Source of the DNA: Yokenella regensburgei ATCC 49455
GTDB taxonomy: Bacteria > Pseudomonadota > Gammaproteobacteria > Enterobacterales > Enterobacteriaceae
Length of the DNA stretch: 64,000 nt
Direction of reading: 5' to 3'
Assembly: GCF_000735455.1 (NCBI RefSeq)
Contig: NZ_JMPS01000087.1
Location: forward strand, 1 to 64,000
In this document: piece after piece, positions 37,784 through 50,000 of the stretch
Layout of the letters: each line of letters opens with the position of its first letter
How positions within the stretch are numbered: position 1 is the stretch's first letter
Translations under genes and position numbers: made by a program
Notes under the pieces: model-generated
Database searches by the model: none
The model's input: only the letters and a program-made list of their open reading frames with translations
Told to the model about the DNA's origin: nothing

Positions 37784-38986
37784 ATGACACAATTTGTTTC
37801 TCCTGTACTGCACACGTTGCTCGATACAGATGCTTATAAGCTGCATATGCAGCAGGCTGTGTTCCACCACTATTACGATGTTGAAGTGGCGGCGGAATTC
37901 CGTTGCCGTGGTGACGATCTGCTGGGCATTTACGCCGAGGCTATCCGTGAGCAGGTAGAGGCCATGCGCTCGCTGCGCCTGCAGGATGACGAGTACCAGT
38001 GGCTGACCGGCCTGCCTTTCTTTAAGCAGGACTATCTCGACTGGCTGCGTGATTTCCGCTACGACCCGCGCCAGGTCAGCATTCGCAACGACAACGGTAA
38101 GCTGAACATTCGCCTCTCCGGCCCGTGGCGTGAGGTGATCATGTGGGAAGTTCCGCTGCTGGCCGTCATCAGCGAACTGGTACACCGCTACCGTTCACCT
38201 GAAGTGGGTGTCGCCCAGGCACTGGAGACTCTTGAGCAGAAACTGGTCTCGTTCAAGGTGATGACCCAGGGTCTCGATATGTCGGCTTTCCGCCTGATGG
38301 ATTTCGGCACCCGCCGTCGTTTCTCCCGTGAAGTGCAGCAGGCTATTGTTCAGCGTCTGCAGCAGGAACCGTGGTTTGTGGGTACCAGCAACTACGATCT
38401 CGCCCGCCGCCTGTCGTTAACCCCGATGGGTACCCAGGCGCATGAATGGTTCCAGGCGCATCAGCAAATCAGCCCCGATCTGGCAACCAGCCAACGCGCC
38501 GCGCTGGCGGCATGGCTTGACGAATATCCGGAACATCTGGGCATTGCGCTTACCGACTGCATCACCATGGATGCTTTCCTGCGAGATTTCGGCCCGGAGT
38601 TTGCGCATCACTATAAAGGCCTGCGCCACGATTCAGGCGATCCGGTTGAATGGGGTGAGAAAGCTATCGCGCATTACCAGAAACTGGGTATCGACCCGCT
38701 CAGTAAAGTGCTGGTGTTCTCCGACAATCTGGATTTAGCGAAAGCGGTAGACCTGTATCGCCACTTCTCAGCACGCGTGAACCTGAGCTTCGGAATCGGT
38801 ACGCGCCTGACCTGCGATATCCCGCAGGTGAAACCACTAAATATTGTCATTAAACTGGTGGAATGTAACGGCAAGCCGGTGGCGAAACTCTCCGACAGCC
38901 CAGGTAAAACTATCTGCCATGACAAAGCGTTTGTCCGCGCACTGCGTGAAGCCTTCGACCTGCCACAGGTGAAAAAGGCCAGTTAA
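37784..38986 (+). CDS. pncB: Nicotinate phosphoribosyltransferase
   Basis: PncB joins nicotinate to PRPP, with ATP hydrolysis, to make nicotinate mononucleotide in NAD salvage. The 400-residue product has the E. coli length. The phosphorylated histidine is in [15 protein letters not shown] (about 280-294 region of this protein follows the [15 protein letters not shown] segment). [16 protein letters not shown] and GIGTRLTCD are further family motifs. The ATG at 37784 gives the family start [20 protein letters not shown]. Confidence 0.97.
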   Translation: MTQFVSPVLHTLLDTDAYKLHMQQAVFHHYYDVEVAAEFRCRGDDLLGIYAEAIREQVEAMRSLRLQDDEYQWLTGLPFFKQDYLDWLRDFRYDPRQVSIRNDNGKLNIRLSGPWREVIMWEVPLLAVISELVHRYRSPEVGVAQALETLEQKLVSFKVMTQGLDMSAFRLMDFGTRRRFSREVQQAIVQRLQQEPWFVGTSNYDLARRLSLTPMGTQAHEWFQAHQQISPDLATSQRAALAAWLDEYPEHLGIALTDCITMDAFLRDFGPEFAHHYKGLRHDSGDPVEWGEKAIAHYQKLGIDPLSKVLVFSDNLDLAKAVDLYRHFSARVNLSFGIGTRLTCDIPQVKPLNIVIKLVECNGKPVAKLSDSPGKTICHDKAFVRALREAFDLPQVKKAS

Positions 38987-38992
38987 GCAACA

Positions 38993-39022
38993 AAGGGAGC
39001 CCGTTGGCTCCCTTCTTCTTTA
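38993..39022 (+). terminator. Terminator of pncB
   Basis: AAGGGAGCC, CGTT and GGCTCCCTT form a nine-base stem followed by a pyrimidine-rich CTTCTTTA tract, just after the pncB stop. Confidence 0.82.
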
Positions 39023-39149
39023 TTTATTTATCATTTCTCTGTTCTGCAGTGCGAAATCTGCTTGTCAGTCGGCGGATGACAGGTAACATAGAAAGTCCCC
39101 TTTTACGGGGGAATGACATTTCTATTGGACTACTAACAGAGAGACTATT

Positions 39150-40550
39150 ATGAGCGTTGTGCCTGTAGCCGACGTACTCCAGGGCCGCGTAGCCGTTGAC
39201 AGCGAAGTCACCGTGCGCGGATGGGTGCGTACCCGCCGAGATTCAAAAGCTGGCATCTCCTTCCTCGCCGTCTATGACGGTTCCTGCTTTGATCCTGTAC
39301 AGGCCGTCGTCAATAATTCTCTGTCGAATTACAATGAAGAAGTGCTGCGCCTGACGACCGGCTGCTCGGTAGAAGTCACCGGTGTGGTTGTGGCCTCTCC
39401 GGGCCAGGGACAGAGCTTCGAAATTCAGGCAACCGACGTAAAAGTGGTTGGCTGGGTTGAAGATCCGGATACCTATCCGATGGCGGCGAAGCGCCACAGC
39501 ATTGAATACCTGCGTGAAGTTGCGCATCTGCGTCCGCGCACCAACATGATCGGTGCCGTGGCCCGCGTTCGTCATACGCTGGCGCAGGCGCTGCATCGTT
39601 TCTTCCACGAGCAGGGCTTCTTCTGGGTATCTACCCCGCTTATCACCGCTTCCGATACCGAAGGCGCTGGCGAAATGTTCCGCGTTTCTACGCTGGATCT
39701 GGAAAACCTGCCGCGTAACGATCAGGGCAAAGTTGATTTCGATAAAGACTTCTTCGGGAAGGAATCTTTCCTGACCGTATCCGGTCAGCTGAACGGTGAA
39801 ACCTACGCCTGTGCGCTGTCTAAGATCTACACCTTTGGCCCGACCTTCCGTGCGGAAAATTCCAACACCAGCCGTCACCTGGCTGAGTTCTGGATGCTGG
39901 AGCCGGAAGTGGCCTTTGCCGATCTGGAAGACAACGCCCGTCTGGCGGAAGCCATGCTGAAGTATGCCTTTAAAGCGGTGCTTGAAGAGCGTATGGACGA
40001 CATGAAATTCTTCGCTGAGCGCGTGGATAAAGATGCGGTCGCACGTCTGGAACGTTTTGTGGCGGCCGATTTTGCTCAGGTAGACTACACCGACGCCATC
40101 ACTATCCTGGAAAACTGCGGTCACACGTTTGAGAACCCGGTATTCTGGGGCGTGGATCTCTCCTCCGAGCACGAGCGCTACCTTGCCGAGCAGCACTTTA
40201 AAGCGCCGGTGGTGGTGAAGAACTACCCGAAAGACATCAAGGCGTTCTACATGCGCCTTAACGATGACGGCAAAACCGTTGCCGCAATGGACGTCCTCGC
40301 ACCAGGCATTGGTGAAATCATCGGTGGTTCTCAGCGTGAAGAGCGTCTGGACGTGCTGGATGCCCGTATGGCTGAAATGGGTCTGAACAAAGAAGACTAC
40401 TGGTGGTACCGCGATCTGCGTCGCTATGGCACCGTACCGCACGCTGGTTTCGGTCTTGGCTTCGAGCGTCTGATTGCCTATGTCACCGGCGTACAGAACG
40501 TTCGTGACGTTATTCCGTTCCCGCGTACCCCACGTAACGCCACATTCTGA
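39150..40550 (+). CDS. asnS: Asparaginyl-tRNA synthetase
   Basis: AsnS charges tRNA-Asn. The 466-residue class IIb synthetase has the E. coli length. An N-terminal OB-fold anticodon-binding domain ([25 protein letters not shown]) precedes motif 2 ([21 protein letters not shown]) and motif 3 ([15 protein letters not shown]). AGAGAG lies upstream at usual spacing. It is a single-gene unit with its own terminator. Confidence 0.98.
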   Translation: MSVVPVADVLQGRVAVDSEVTVRGWVRTRRDSKAGISFLAVYDGSCFDPVQAVVNNSLSNYNEEVLRLTTGCSVEVTGVVVASPGQGQSFEIQATDVKVVGWVEDPDTYPMAAKRHSIEYLREVAHLRPRTNMIGAVARVRHTLAQALHRFFHEQGFFWVSTPLITASDTEGAGEMFRVSTLDLENLPRNDQGKVDFDKDFFGKESFLTVSGQLNGETYACALSKIYTFGPTFRAENSNTSRHLAEFWMLEPEVAFADLEDNARLAEAMLKYAFKAVLEERMDDMKFFAERVDKDAVARLERFVAADFAQVDYTDAITILENCGHTFENPVFWGVDLSSEHERYLAEQHFKAPVVVKNYPKDIKAFYMRLNDDGKTVAAMDVLAPGIGEIIGGSQREERLDVLDARMAEMGLNKEDYWWYRDLRRYGTVPHAGFGLGFERLIAYVTGVQNVRDVIPFPRTPRNATF

Positions 40551-40567
40551 TTTTCAGAAATAATCGA

Positions 40568-40593
40568 GGCCAGCAGAAATGCTGGCCTTTTTT
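40568..40593 (+). terminator. Terminator of asnS
   Basis: GGCCAGCA, a GAAA tetraloop and TGCTGGCC form a stem closed by six Ts, 17 bases after the asnS stop. Confidence 0.93.
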
Positions 40594-41151
40594 ATACCCG
40601 CCAGAAATTGTTGCTGAACTTAAGCAAAGTTAAAGTGCAATAACCCATCTTATGCAAAATGTTGCGGATTCTATTCTGTAATATTTACGCACAAAAAATA
40701 ATCAAAAAAAGCTTGCTATCACAATTCACAGCATGGCTTAGCACACTATTTAACCACCCTCAATGTAACTGGTCTTGAGATTTCTTGACATAAAGATTCG
40801 GGTGTTGCGAAGGCTTTTACCGTCACAAAATTGCCATTTCTGTATTTAATATAAGGTTTTCATATAGATAGATAACAACCTGAGTGATTAATGCGCAACC
40901 CACCAGGAAGTTTGAGGTGCTTCACAAAGTTCCCAAAAATACACAATTTATTACACATTATTTCTTTTGGTTACTCATTTACGATATTTGTAGCATTTTC
41001 AGGCTAGCGAAACGTTGTAATGAATGGAAATATTCGTTGCAGACACAGAAAGACACCAAACTTTCATCAATAGTTCCGTAAATATTTATTCACGGCATTT
41101 ATTGGCGGCAGTGGCAGGTGTCACAAAAAAACCTAATGAGGGTAATAAATA
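40594..41151 (+). promoter_or_regulatory. ompF upstream regulatory region with OmpR sites
   Basis: No gene lies in this AT-rich gap. From about 40945 to the start codon it follows the E. coli ompF promoter closely. The OmpR-binding stretch is near 40947-41000 (TTTCTTTTGGTTACTCATTT and TTTGTAGCATTTTC). The core promoter near 41000 includes GCTAGCGAAACGTT. The leader CATCAATAGTTCCGTAAAT continues to GAGGGTAATAAATA. The leader is the target of the MicF small RNA in E. coli. The part 40594-40900 is AT-rich with runs such as AAAAAATAATCAAAAAAA and probably holds the upstream curved DNA and far OmpR site. Confidence 0.8.
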
Positions 41152-42246
41152 ATGATGAAGCGCAATATTCTGGCAGCGGTGATCCCTGCCCTGCTGGTAG
41201 CTGGTGCGGCAAACGCAGCAGAAATCTATAACAAAAGCGGCAACAAGCTGGACTTTTATGGCAAGGCAGTCGGTGAGCACGTTTGGACCACCAACGGCAA
41301 CACCGATAGCTCCGACACCACTTACGTTCGTATCGGTTTCAAAGGCGAAACTCAGATCAACGATCAGCTGACCGGTTACGGCCAGTGGGAATACAACCTG
41401 GACGCGTCTAACGCTGAAGGTTCTCAGGGTACCAAAACCCGTCTGGGCTTCGCGGGCATCAAAGCTGGCGACTACGGCTCATTCGACTACGGTCGTAACT
41501 ACGGTGCAATCTACGACGTAGAATCCGCAACCGATATGCTGGTTGAGTGGGGCGGCGACGGCTGGAACTACACCGACAACTACATGACCGGCCGTACCAA
41601 CGGTGTTGCAACTTACCGTAACTCTGACTTCTTCGGTCTGGTTGATGGCCTGCGCTTCGCGCTGCAGTACCAGGGTAAAAACGACTCTACCTCTCGTGAT
41701 GTTGTTAAACAGAACGGTGACGGCTTCAGCTCCTCTGTAAGCTACGACATCGGCGAAGGCTTCGGCGTGTCTGCGGGCTATGCTAACTCCAACCGTACCG
41801 TTGCTCAGAAAGCTGACGGTGCTGGCGATAAAGCAGAAGCCTTTGCAACTTCTGCTAAGTACGATGCGAACAACCTGTACGCAGCGGTAATGTACTCCCA
41901 GACCTACAACATGACCCCAGAAAACGATAAGACTTTTGCGAACAAAACGCAGAACTTCGAAGCTGTGGTTCAGTATCAGTTCGACTTCGGTCTGCGTCCG
42001 TCCATCGGTTACGTGCAGACTAAAGGTAAAGACCTGGCAGCCCGTACTGCTAACGGTTCTACCTTCAGCGGCGGCGACGCTGACCTGACCAAATACGTCG
42101 AAGTCGGTACCTGGTACTACTTCAACAAGAACATGAACGTTTATGCCGCGTACAAGTTCAACCTGCTGAACGACAACGACTACTCTAAAGCAACCGGTCT
42201 GGCCACTGACGACCAGGCTGCTGTAGGTATCGTTTACCAGTTCTAA
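41152..42246 (+). CDS. ompF: OmpF-class porin (OmpK35 type)
   Basis: This is the general diffusion porin of the OmpF class. The 364-residue precursor has signal peptide [22 protein letters not shown] and a 16-stranded barrel ending in the C-terminal Phe needed for Bam recognition (VGIVYQF). Constriction loop L3 reads [19 protein letters not shown], the form I recall from Klebsiella OmpK35, rather than the PEFGGD of E. coli OmpF. Position between asnS and aspC and the OmpR-type promoter confirm the ortholog. Loss of this porin lowers beta-lactam entry in related species. Confidence 0.96.
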   Translation: MMKRNILAAVIPALLVAGAANAAEIYNKSGNKLDFYGKAVGEHVWTTNGNTDSSDTTYVRIGFKGETQINDQLTGYGQWEYNLDASNAEGSQGTKTRLGFAGIKAGDYGSFDYGRNYGAIYDVESATDMLVEWGGDGWNYTDNYMTGRTNGVATYRNSDFFGLVDGLRFALQYQGKNDSTSRDVVKQNGDGFSSSVSYDIGEGFGVSAGYANSNRTVAQKADGAGDKAEAFATSAKYDANNLYAAVMYSQTYNMTPENDKTFANKTQNFEAVVQYQFDFGLRPSIGYVQTKGKDLAARTANGSTFSGGDADLTKYVEVGTWYYFNKNMNVYAAYKFNLLNDNDYSKATGLATDDQAAVGIVYQF

Positions 42247-42275
42247 TCAGCACGCCACTTTGTTATATGCTTAAT

Positions 42276-42300
42276 AAACAGGGCTTCGGCCCTGTTTTTT
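42276..42300 (+). terminator. Terminator of ompF
   Basis: AAACAGGGC, a TTCG tetraloop and GCCCTGTTTTTT form a classic intrinsic terminator 29 bases after the ompF stop. Confidence 0.94.
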
Positions 42301-42430
42301 CATTTCTGGTAGTAAAAAATGGCGAGTTTTGAGAAGCCTCTCGCTTTTCGTGGCAAACGGTTGGCATTTTGTAAAACTCCCGTTAACCTGATAGCGGATT
42401 TCCCTTCTGTAATCACAATGGAACCTCGTC

Positions 42431-43621
42431 ATGTTTGAGAACATTACCGCTGCTCCTGCCGACCCAATCCTGGGCCTGGCCGATCTGTTTCGTGCCGATG
42501 AACGTCCAACCAAAATCAACCTTGGGATTGGCGTCTATAAAGATGAAACGGGAAAAACTCCGGTTCTGACCAGCGTAAAAAAAGCAGAACAGTACCTGCT
42601 GGAAAATGAAACCACCAAAAACTACCTCGGCATCGACGGTATTCCGGAATTCGGTCGCTGCACTCAGGAGCTGCTGTTCGGTAAAGGCAGCGAGATTGTC
42701 AGCAGCAAGCGTGCACGTACCGCCCAGACCCCGGGTGGTACCGGTGCACTGCGCGTTGCCGCAGACTTCCTCGCGAAGAACACCAGCGCGAAACGCGTCT
42801 GGGTGAGCAACCCAAGCTGGCCGAACCACAAGAGCGTGTTTAATGCCGCTGGTCTGGAAGTGCGTGAATACGCCTACTATGATGCCGCCAATCACTCTCT
42901 CGACTTTGACGGCCTGCTGAACAGCCTGAAAGAAGCTCAGGCGGGCGACGTGGTGCTGTTCCACGGCTGCTGCCATAACCCAACCGGTATCGATCCTACG
43001 CTTGAGCAGTGGGAAACCCTGGCGAAGCTTTCCGTTGAGAAAGGCTGGCTGCCGCTGTTTGACTTCGCCTACCAGGGCTTTGCCCGTGGTCTGGAAGAAG
43101 ATGCCGAAGGCCTGCGCGCGTTTGCTGCGCTGCACAAAGAGCTTATCGTCGCGAGCTCCTTCTCCAAAAACTTCGGCCTGTACAATGAGCGTGTAGGCGC
43201 CTGTACCCTGGTGACCAATGATGCCGACAACGCTGACCGCGCATTCAGCCAGATGAAGTCCGTTATTCGTGCCAACTACTCCAACCCGCCGGCACACGGC
43301 GCTTCCGTCGTGGCGACCATCCTCAGCAACGATGCGCTGCGCGCTATCTGGGAGCAGGAACTGACCGACATGCGCCAGCGCATTCAGCGCATGCGTCTGC
43401 TGTTCGTGAACACGCTGCAGGAGAAAGGCGCTAACCGCGATTTCAGCTTCATCATCAAGCAGAACGGTATGTTCTCGTTCAGCGGGCTGACCAAAGAGCA
43501 GGTAATGCGTTTACGTGACGAATTTGGTGTCTATGCCGTTGCTTCTGGCCGTGTCAACGTTGCCGGGATGACGCCGGACAATATGGCACCGCTGTGTGAA
43601 GCGATTGTCGCGGTACTGTAA
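42431..43621 (+). CDS. aspC: Aspartate aminotransferase
   Basis: AspC moves the amino group between glutamate and oxaloacetate or aromatic keto acids with pyridoxal phosphate. The 396-residue product has the E. coli length. The PLP lysine is in [18 protein letters not shown] near residue 246; [16 protein letters not shown] and [10 protein letters not shown] are family segments. It follows ompF with its own start region and ends at a strong bidirectional terminator shared with gloC. Confidence 0.98.
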   Translation: MFENITAAPADPILGLADLFRADERPTKINLGIGVYKDETGKTPVLTSVKKAEQYLLENETTKNYLGIDGIPEFGRCTQELLFGKGSEIVSSKRARTAQTPGGTGALRVAADFLAKNTSAKRVWVSNPSWPNHKSVFNAAGLEVREYAYYDAANHSLDFDGLLNSLKEAQAGDVVLFHGCCHNPTGIDPTLEQWETLAKLSVEKGWLPLFDFAYQGFARGLEEDAEGLRAFAALHKELIVASSFSKNFGLYNERVGACTLVTNDADNADRAFSQMKSVIRANYSNPPAHGASVVATILSNDALRAIWEQELTDMRQRIQRMRLLFVNTLQEKGANRDFSFIIKQNGMFSFSGLTKEQVMRLRDEFGVYAVASGRVNVAGMTPDNMAPLCEAIVAVL

Positions 43622-43642
43622 TTACAGTCATAACGTGAAAAG

Positions 43643-43670
43643 AAAAAAGGCCGCTTACGCGGCCTTTTTT
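43643..43670. terminator. Bidirectional terminator between aspC and gloC
   Basis: AAAAAAGGCCGC, TTAC and GCGGCCTTTTTT form a strong hairpin with A and T runs on both sides between convergent genes. Confidence 0.94.
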
Positions 43671-43675
43671 ATGAC

Positions 43676-44323
43676 TTACCAGACAGGGAGTTCATCCTGC
43701 AGGAAAGGATTATGCAAACGCTCTTCACCCAGCGTCGATAACGGTCCATGTCCTGGAATAAACGTCACGTCATCGCCAAGCGGCAACAGTTTGTGTTTAA
43801 TCGAATCGATAAGCTGATTGTGATTGCCACGAGGGAAATCACTGCGCCCTACTCCACCTTTGAAAATAACATCGCCGGAAATCAATAACCGGGAAGCGTC
43901 ATCAAAGAACACGATGTGTCCGGGAGTATGCCCAGGACAGTGCAGCACCTGGAGAGTAATATTACCAACGCTGACCTTATCGCCTTCATTTAGCCAGCGA
44001 TCCGGCGTCAGCGGCGGGCAGTCGCCCAGACCAAACATTTTGCTCTGAGCGGGAAGTCCCTGCAGCCAGAACTCATCTTCTTTTTCCGGACCAATCACCG
44101 GCACACCGTAGTGTTCCGCCAGCTCTGCCGCCGCACCCACGTGGTCGAGGTGACCGTGCGTCAGGAGGATTTGCATCAGGGTTACCCCAGCGGCAGCCAC
44201 TTCCTGTTTGATACGCTCGGCGTCGCCGCCGGGATCGACCAGCGCGGCCAGTTTGGTTTGTTCACACCAGATTAACGAGCAGTTCTGGGCGAACGCGGTA
44301 ACCGGAATAAGACGATAGTTCAT
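43676..44323 (-). CDS. gloC: Hydroxyacylglutathione hydrolase GloC
   Basis: GloC (YcbL) is a type II glyoxalase that hydrolyses S-lactoylglutathione to lactate, the second step of methylglyoxal detoxification. The 215-residue metallo-beta-lactamase-fold protein has the E. coli length and the metal motif [12 protein letters not shown] near residue 55, with further ligands in [16 protein letters not shown] and IPGHGP. The ATG at 44323 is the family start. It is 16 bases after mepK. The window also encodes methylglyoxal synthase. Confidence 0.96.
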   Translation of the reverse strand: MNYRLIPVTAFAQNCSLIWCEQTKLAALVDPGGDAERIKQEVAAAGVTLMQILLTHGHLDHVGAAAELAEHYGVPVIGPEKEDEFWLQGLPAQSKMFGLGDCPPLTPDRWLNEGDKVSVGNITLQVLHCPGHTPGHIVFFDDASRLLISGDVIFKGGVGRSDFPRGNHNQLIDSIKHKLLPLGDDVTFIPGHGPLSTLGEERLHNPFLQDELPVW

Positions 44324-44339
44324 GATTATCCTTGTTTTT

Positions 44340-44891
44340 TTACCAGGTCCGTACCGGACCGGTATCAATATGCACAAAGTTACTACGTGGGTAATATCCT
44401 ACACCACCTGAGCGCATAGATAACGCCGCTTTGCGAATATTGTTTAAAGCAATACCTTCAATATGGAAATCCATTGCCTGACCTTTTGTGTGGTAACTCT
44501 GTTTTGCTACCCCACGGCTGTGCGCGCGCAGTTCATTATTGGTATCCAAAGAACGATATCCAGAAATAAGCTGAACGGGTTTATTTGTGCCAAGCAATCC
44601 CTGGAGGCGATAAAGCTGGTCGAATAAAGAAGGGTCGATGGATTTTATTTTATTCGCGCGGTAATCACGGAAAAAATGGTTAAGTCTTGCTAATTCATCC
44701 TGAATATAGCCTCTGCCATCGAAAAACTCCGCTTTTAATGATTCGCCGGTATGAAGATTGTTCAGCGTCAAAATCCGCGGTCGGGGGGTCGAGAGGGTGG
44801 CAAATGCTGGCGTCGGTAAGATGGCTGCGGCCCCAAGGGCAACACCACCCAGCGCCAGCAGTTTGCGGCGATTAGCGTCAAATTTGTCCAT
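44340..44891 (-). CDS. mepK: Murein endopeptidase MepK
   Basis: MepK (YcbK) cleaves mDAP-mDAP (3-3) crosslinks in peptidoglycan, the links made by LD-transpeptidases. The 183-residue protein (182 in E. coli) has a twin-arginine-like signal ([20 protein letters not shown]) and a peptidase M15-type DUF882 domain. Zinc-binding motifs are [15 protein letters not shown] near 130 and FVHIDTGPV near the C-terminus. It lies beside ldtD, whose products it would trim, and is followed closely by gloC. Confidence 0.94.
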   Translation of the reverse strand: MDKFDANRRKLLALGGVALGAAAILPTPAFATLSTPRPRILTLNNLHTGESLKAEFFDGRGYIQDELARLNHFFRDYRANKIKSIDPSLFDQLYRLQGLLGTNKPVQLISGYRSLDTNNELRAHSRGVAKQSYHTKGQAMDFHIEGIALNNIRKAALSMRSGGVGYYPRSNFVHIDTGPVRTW

Positions 44892-45069
44892 GATAATCAG
44901 GTCTACAAGTAAGGTTTATCGTAATTTATGCTTTTGCGCACAAAGGGCACCTTACCGGGCATTACCGCGGCCGTCAAGGCAACCCAATCCCAGGAATAGC
45001 GCCCCTTATAGCCTTCATAGGGGCGTTTTCCTGTTCTATACGACAACCGAATGGACAGAACTACTTCAT

Positions 45070-46869
45070 TTACCTGATTAATTGTTCCGCTTTTGACAGA
45101 ATTTGTGCGCCAGATCGCGCAGTGAGGTCATAATTGTAAATATCTGTTCGATATTGTGTCCGACCATCAGCGCCCACAAATGCGGTCAAATAATAGAGGT
45201 TAACCGGAATATTTTGTCGAATATTGACGTAACGTGTATCACCTTGTTTCAGCGCATCGGAAATGCGTGAATCATTCCAGCCAGCATCCTGCAACAGCAT
45301 ATTCGCCAGGTCAGAAGCTTTATTTACGCGCACGCAACCTGAGCTTAACGCCCTGACATCTTTCTGGAAAAGATTATGGTTTGGCGTATCGTGCAGATAA
45401 ATCGCTTCTGAGCTCGGCATGTTGAACTTGTAACGCCCCAGCGAGTTAGTTGCCCCCGGAGCCTGCTGGAAGCGGAACGGCAGGTTGGATGGCGTGATAG
45501 TCGACCAGTCAACATGCCAGGGGTTAATCGTCTCTTTGCTGTTCCAGCCGCGCAGCACGGTGTAGTTGTGGCGCTCCAGGTATCCCGGATCGTTCCACAC
45601 CTTCGGCAGAATATCTTTTTTCGCAAGCGTTGGCGGCACGTTCCACGGCGGGTTGACCACCACGTTGTTCAGCGCGCTGCTCATCATCGGCGTTTTACGA
45701 TCGGGGCGACCGACAATCACCCGTGAAGCCAGCACCTGATCGCCGTTCTGGTAGTACTCCAGCGAAAATGCCGGAATGTTCACCATAATGGCTGTCGAGA
45801 GCTTGCCCGGCAGCAGACGCAGGCGCTGGATATTCAGCGCCAGCACCCCTGCCCGCTGTGCAGGCGTCACGTTCAGCCAGTCACGAGTGGACGGCCCTAT
45901 CACGCCATCGGCGCCCAGCCCCTGACTTGCCTGAAAGCGTTTTACCGCCTCGACCAACTGGCGGTCATAGACCGGCGATTCCGATTTAGCGGTGTTATGT
46001 TTTTTCGCCGACGGACTCACCACCGGGCTATCGCCTGGCAGGGCGATATGCGGTGCGGGGTCCATCATGCCGGAACGACGCAGGATCTCCCGCAGCGCCA
46101 GCACGTCTTTGCCCGATTGCCCCGGGTTCAACTTACCGCTACCGGTCAGCTGCGGCCAGGGACGGGAGTCCGCCACCAGCGCCAGCAACGACTGGTGCAT
46201 TGCCGCATACTGCGGATGCTGTGGCGCCAGCCCGGCAATAAATGTCGCCAGCGAACCGTTATCCAGCGCCAGCTGCCACTGGTTTATCACCGAAAGCGGT
46301 GGTGTAGCCAGCGTGTAAGGTTTTTCGCTATAGAGCCAGCGCGTACCCTGCATCGAGATATTGCTGAGGTAATGCAGATACCCCATCATCGCATCCGAGA
46401 GCACCACATCGCGGGCAACGCCGCTGACGTTTGGATCGGTCAACAGTTCTACCCAACGGATAAACTGCGGCTGGAAGCCAGCGATGGCGACCTCTGCAAG
46501 CTGCTGCTGAAACGCCTGTACGGCGTCACGATTTTCCCACATGGGTTTCATCGAACGCGCGGCATAAAGCCCGGTAAGCGCGTTCATGTAGACGGGGGTA
46601 TATCCCGCAGGCAGGAGAGACAGGATCTCACTACGGGCTTTTGCTGCAGCACCTTCGGGCAGCGGCTGGATGCCAGCCATCATGGCGACGGAATTAGACT
46701 CACTACTCGCAGGTGCCATTGCCGTGGACGTCTCAGCCAGGGTGGCAGAGCTGTCGGTAGGCACCATTTCAGGCTCATCGGCCTGGACGCTGAACAGTGG
46801 AGCAATGGTGAATGTCAGGCAAACACTCAGCGCTGACAGTCGACGTAATCTGGCTTTATTAAGCAACAT
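45070..46869 (-). CDS. ldtD: LD-transpeptidase LdtD
   Basis: LdtD (YcbB) makes 3-3 crosslinks in peptidoglycan, strengthens the wall under envelope stress and can confer beta-lactam resistance. The 599-residue protein (615 in E. coli) has a signal peptide (ending near FSVQADE), a large N-terminal scaffold domain, a peptidoglycan-binding domain ([25 protein letters not shown], about 300-325) and the YkuD catalytic domain. The active-site cysteine is in [15 protein letters not shown] near residue 512. A CpxR-like box lies about 90 bases upstream. Confidence 0.97.
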   Translation of the reverse strand: MLLNKARLRRLSALSVCLTFTIAPLFSVQADEPEMVPTDSSATLAETSTAMAPASSESNSVAMMAGIQPLPEGAAAKARSEILSLLPAGYTPVYMNALTGLYAARSMKPMWENRDAVQAFQQQLAEVAIAGFQPQFIRWVELLTDPNVSGVARDVVLSDAMMGYLHYLSNISMQGTRWLYSEKPYTLATPPLSVINQWQLALDNGSLATFIAGLAPQHPQYAAMHQSLLALVADSRPWPQLTGSGKLNPGQSGKDVLALREILRRSGMMDPAPHIALPGDSPVVSPSAKKHNTAKSESPVYDRQLVEAVKRFQASQGLGADGVIGPSTRDWLNVTPAQRAGVLALNIQRLRLLPGKLSTAIMVNIPAFSLEYYQNGDQVLASRVIVGRPDRKTPMMSSALNNVVVNPPWNVPPTLAKKDILPKVWNDPGYLERHNYTVLRGWNSKETINPWHVDWSTITPSNLPFRFQQAPGATNSLGRYKFNMPSSEAIYLHDTPNHNLFQKDVRALSSGCVRVNKASDLANMLLQDAGWNDSRISDALKQGDTRYVNIRQNIPVNLYYLTAFVGADGRTQYRTDIYNYDLTARSGAQILSKAEQLIR

Positions 46870-46956
46870 CCCTTGCCCCCTGTTAACATTGCCGGCCTCT
46901 CAGAACGGGCCTTTTTCTCAGTATATGAAGACAAAAAATCTTTTGCCTCTCTAAAT

Positions 46957-46971
46957 GTAAAGAAGTTTAAA
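46957..46971. promoter_or_regulatory. Candidate CpxR box upstream of ldtD
   Basis: GTAAA, five bases and TTAAA match the CpxR consensus GTAAA-N5-GTAAA at 9 of 10 positions. Cpx control of ldtD is reported in E. coli. The region is AT-rich, so a chance match is possible. Confidence 0.45.
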
Positions 46972-47005
46972 GATAATACTACAATCGCCGCTCAATACTG
47001 ATAAC

Positions 47006-47033
47006 AAAAAGGGCGACACGCCGGTCGCCCTTT
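47006..47033 (-). terminator. Terminator of the cmoM-mukFEB operon
   Basis: On the minus strand GGGCGAC, CGGCGT and GTCGCCC form a stem followed by TTTTTGTT, 21 bases beyond the mukB stop. Confidence 0.92.
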
Positions 47034-47053
47034 ATTTTCAGTCAATTTCTTGC

Positions 47054-50000
47054 CTACGAGGCATCTGCCGTTCCGGGCAGCGTCTCCGGCAACTGTGCCG
47101 CAAATCCGCGCAGTCCCACCACGTGAACGTGTTCGTGGTTGTGCACCACTTTACGTACCAGCTTGTAGGTTGTGCCTTTTTCCGGACTGATATTTTCCGG
47201 GGCCGCGATGATGAGCTGCATCTCGAGGCGTTCGCAGAGCTCAAACAACGTGGCGATAGAGCGGGCATCCAGACGGGCCGCTTCATCAAGGAACAGCAGA
47301 CGGCATGGCGAAATGTCTTTCCCACGCAGGCGACGCGCTTCGTCTTCCCAGCTCTGGACCACCATAACCAGAATCGACATCCCGGTACCGATAGCTTCAC
47401 CGGTCGACAGCGCACCGGATTCCGCACGCAGCCAGCCGTCGGAACCACGGTTAACTTCCACCTCCATTTCGAGGTAGCTACGATAATCCAGCAGCTCCTC
47501 GCCGATGGTTTGCGGGGTACGCTGCCCCATATCAATCTGCGGGTTCAGGCGCTGATACAGTTTCGCCAGCGCTTCAGAGAAGGTCAGGCGGTTGCTGTTG
47601 AACAGATCCTGATGCTGTTCGTGCTGTTCGGAAAGCACTTCCAGCAGCGTGGAGTGCGTTTCACGGACGTTAACGTTCAGACGGACGCTGTTAACCTGAC
47701 CGAAGGAGACGCTCTGCAGACCCTGGTTAAGCATACGAATACGGTTCTGCTCGCGCTGAATGGTTTTGCGAATGATGTTCGCTACGCTTCGGGAGCTGAT
47801 AGCCAGCTTCTGCTCGCGGGAGGTCAGCTCTTCCGTCAGACGACCCAGTTCGATTTCCATCTGTTCGATGGCTTCCACCGGATCGTCGGTGCGGATGATG
47901 TCCTGGCGGATACGCTCGCGCAGGTGCTGATACACCGCCACGAAGAACTGGATTTTACGCTCCGGACGCTTCGGATCTTCCGACATACGCAGCACATCGC
48001 GCAGGTGTTCGTTATCCGCCACCGCCAGACGCAGCGCACCGAGCGCCTTATCCGACATCGAACGCAGCTCGTCGCCGGAGAGATAGGCCAGCTCGCGACG
48101 ATGCAGACGGCGCTCTACGCCATTGTCTTTCACCAGACGCATGACCGCACACCAACCCGCCTTCGCGCTCACCACCTGTTCGCGCATCTCAAGATAATCA
48201 CGTTCCAGCTTGCGCAGCTTACGGGTCAGGTTATCCATCTCCGCTTCGCAGAAGGTCAGTGCTTTCTCAAGCTGATTGCGGCGTGAACGGTTGTTGCTGA
48301 GCTGAGTATGCAGCTCATCGCGGCGCTGACGCGCGCGCTCTTCCGCCCCGGCGTCGGCACGCACGCCGATGTCCTGCAGCTCGCGCTGCAGATCGCCCAG
48401 CAGCTCTTTCTTGGTTTCCCAGGAGCTTTTCAGCGATGCCAGCACCTGGCTGAACTGACTCAGTTGGGCGGCGTGATTACGCATCGTTTCACGCGCGCGG
48501 GCACGCTCGGCTTCCGCCTGCTCCAGACGCTGGCGCAGTTTTTCGTTCAGATCGCTGTTGCCGCTCAGCATTTCTGCCGAGTCGGAATAGCTAAAGTGGG
48601 CCCGGCGCTGAACCACTTCCGTCAGGGCAAACGCCTGCTGACGTGCGTCACGCTGGACTTGCTGAGAATACGTGTAATCTTCGCGCAGCTGTTCGAACTG
48701 CTCAGGATCGCTTTGCAGAACGGAGGCAATCGGCTCAAGCTTCGCCAACTGGTTGCCGTGCTGCTGGATAAAGCGCGCGGCTTCCTGTGCGTCGTCGAGG
48801 CGCTCCTGAATTTCATCCACACGGTCGGCCAGCGTTTCGTCCGCCAGCAGATTCAGACGTGGCAGCAGGCGGTTAAGCTGGGCGACCCCTTCTTTCGCCT
48901 GTTCGTACTGCGCGCGGCTCTGCTGGTTATCGCTCTCGTGGGTGCTGAGGGCGCGTTCCAGTTCGTTGCGACGGCCGTTCAGTTTGCGGATTTCTGCTTC
49001 CGGATCCACCTCGAAGGCAACGGCCAGGTGGCTACCGATAAAGCGGCTGAAGGACTGGTGCAGCCGCTGGGTTTTCTGTACGTCGAACGACAGGGTCGCA
49101 AAGCGCTCTGAGAGAGTTTCACGCTCAGCGTGCAGACTCTCAATACGGTTTTCACGCGCCGCGCGGCCAAACAGCGGCAGCGACGGGAAGCGCGAGTAGC
49201 GCCACTGGCGATCTGCGACTTTGACCACCACCGCTTTTTCCAGCTCGTCGACGCTGAACACGCTGTCATCAAAGGACTGCGGATCCCCTTCGATCAGGTA
49301 GAGATCTTCCGGGCAATCTTCCAGCCCTTCCAGCTGTTCGGCAACGAGAGACAGATCCGGCACCACGATAGCGTGACGCGACGGGCCATACAGCGCCGAG
49401 AAGTACGGTGCATCTTCGAGGCTAACGTCGTCATAGATTTCTGACAGCAGTACGCCGCCAAAACGTTCTGCCAGCGCATTCAGGCGCGGATCTTCAGATC
49501 CCCCCGGCTGGCTTAAACGCTCGATTTCATCGTCAACCGCACGTTTACGCGCGCCGACTTCATCACGCTCAACAATCGCCTCACGCTCGCGTTCCAGCAG
49601 CTGTTGCAGATATTCGGTAACGTCCTGGCTTGATTCAAACTGCTCGCCGCTCTGCTCGCTCAGCTGGTTCAGGCTGCTTTGCGCCTGCAGCCAGACCGGC
49701 GCACGCTGCAGCAGGGTCTGAATACGCGCCTGCAGCTGTTCCATCTCCTGGCGCAGCTGCATGCGTTTTTCACTGGCGGAAGAGACGCTGTCGCTCAGCG
49801 AAGCAATACGCGCTTCCAGCTCGTGGTGCAGCGTTTCCAGTTCGTCGATCTCGTAGTGCTTGCCCTGACGCTTGCAGAATTCCGCCAGCAGACGCTCGGC
49901 TTCCTGCTGCTCGCGCAGGCGCTGTTCCAGCTCGTTCAGACGACCGCGCAGCGAAGGCACCTGCTCTGCCAGGTGACGCTGATTCACACCTTCACGCAGA

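Noticed and set aside
41500-41590. OmpF loop L3 reads VEWGGDGW instead of the E. coli PEFGGDT
   Set aside because: I recall the same form in Klebsiella OmpK35, so it is the normal sequence of that porin branch, not a new mutation.
45001-45026. Imperfect inverted repeat GCCCCTTAT...ATAGGGGC between mepK and ldtD
   Set aside because: The T-run is on the plus strand although both flanking genes are on minus, so it does not fit as a terminator for either.
47123-48286. Long open frames antisense to mukB, uup, rlmL, pepN and asnS
   Set aside because: They are shadows produced by high-GC codon bias of the genes on the other strand; none has family features or a ribosome site.
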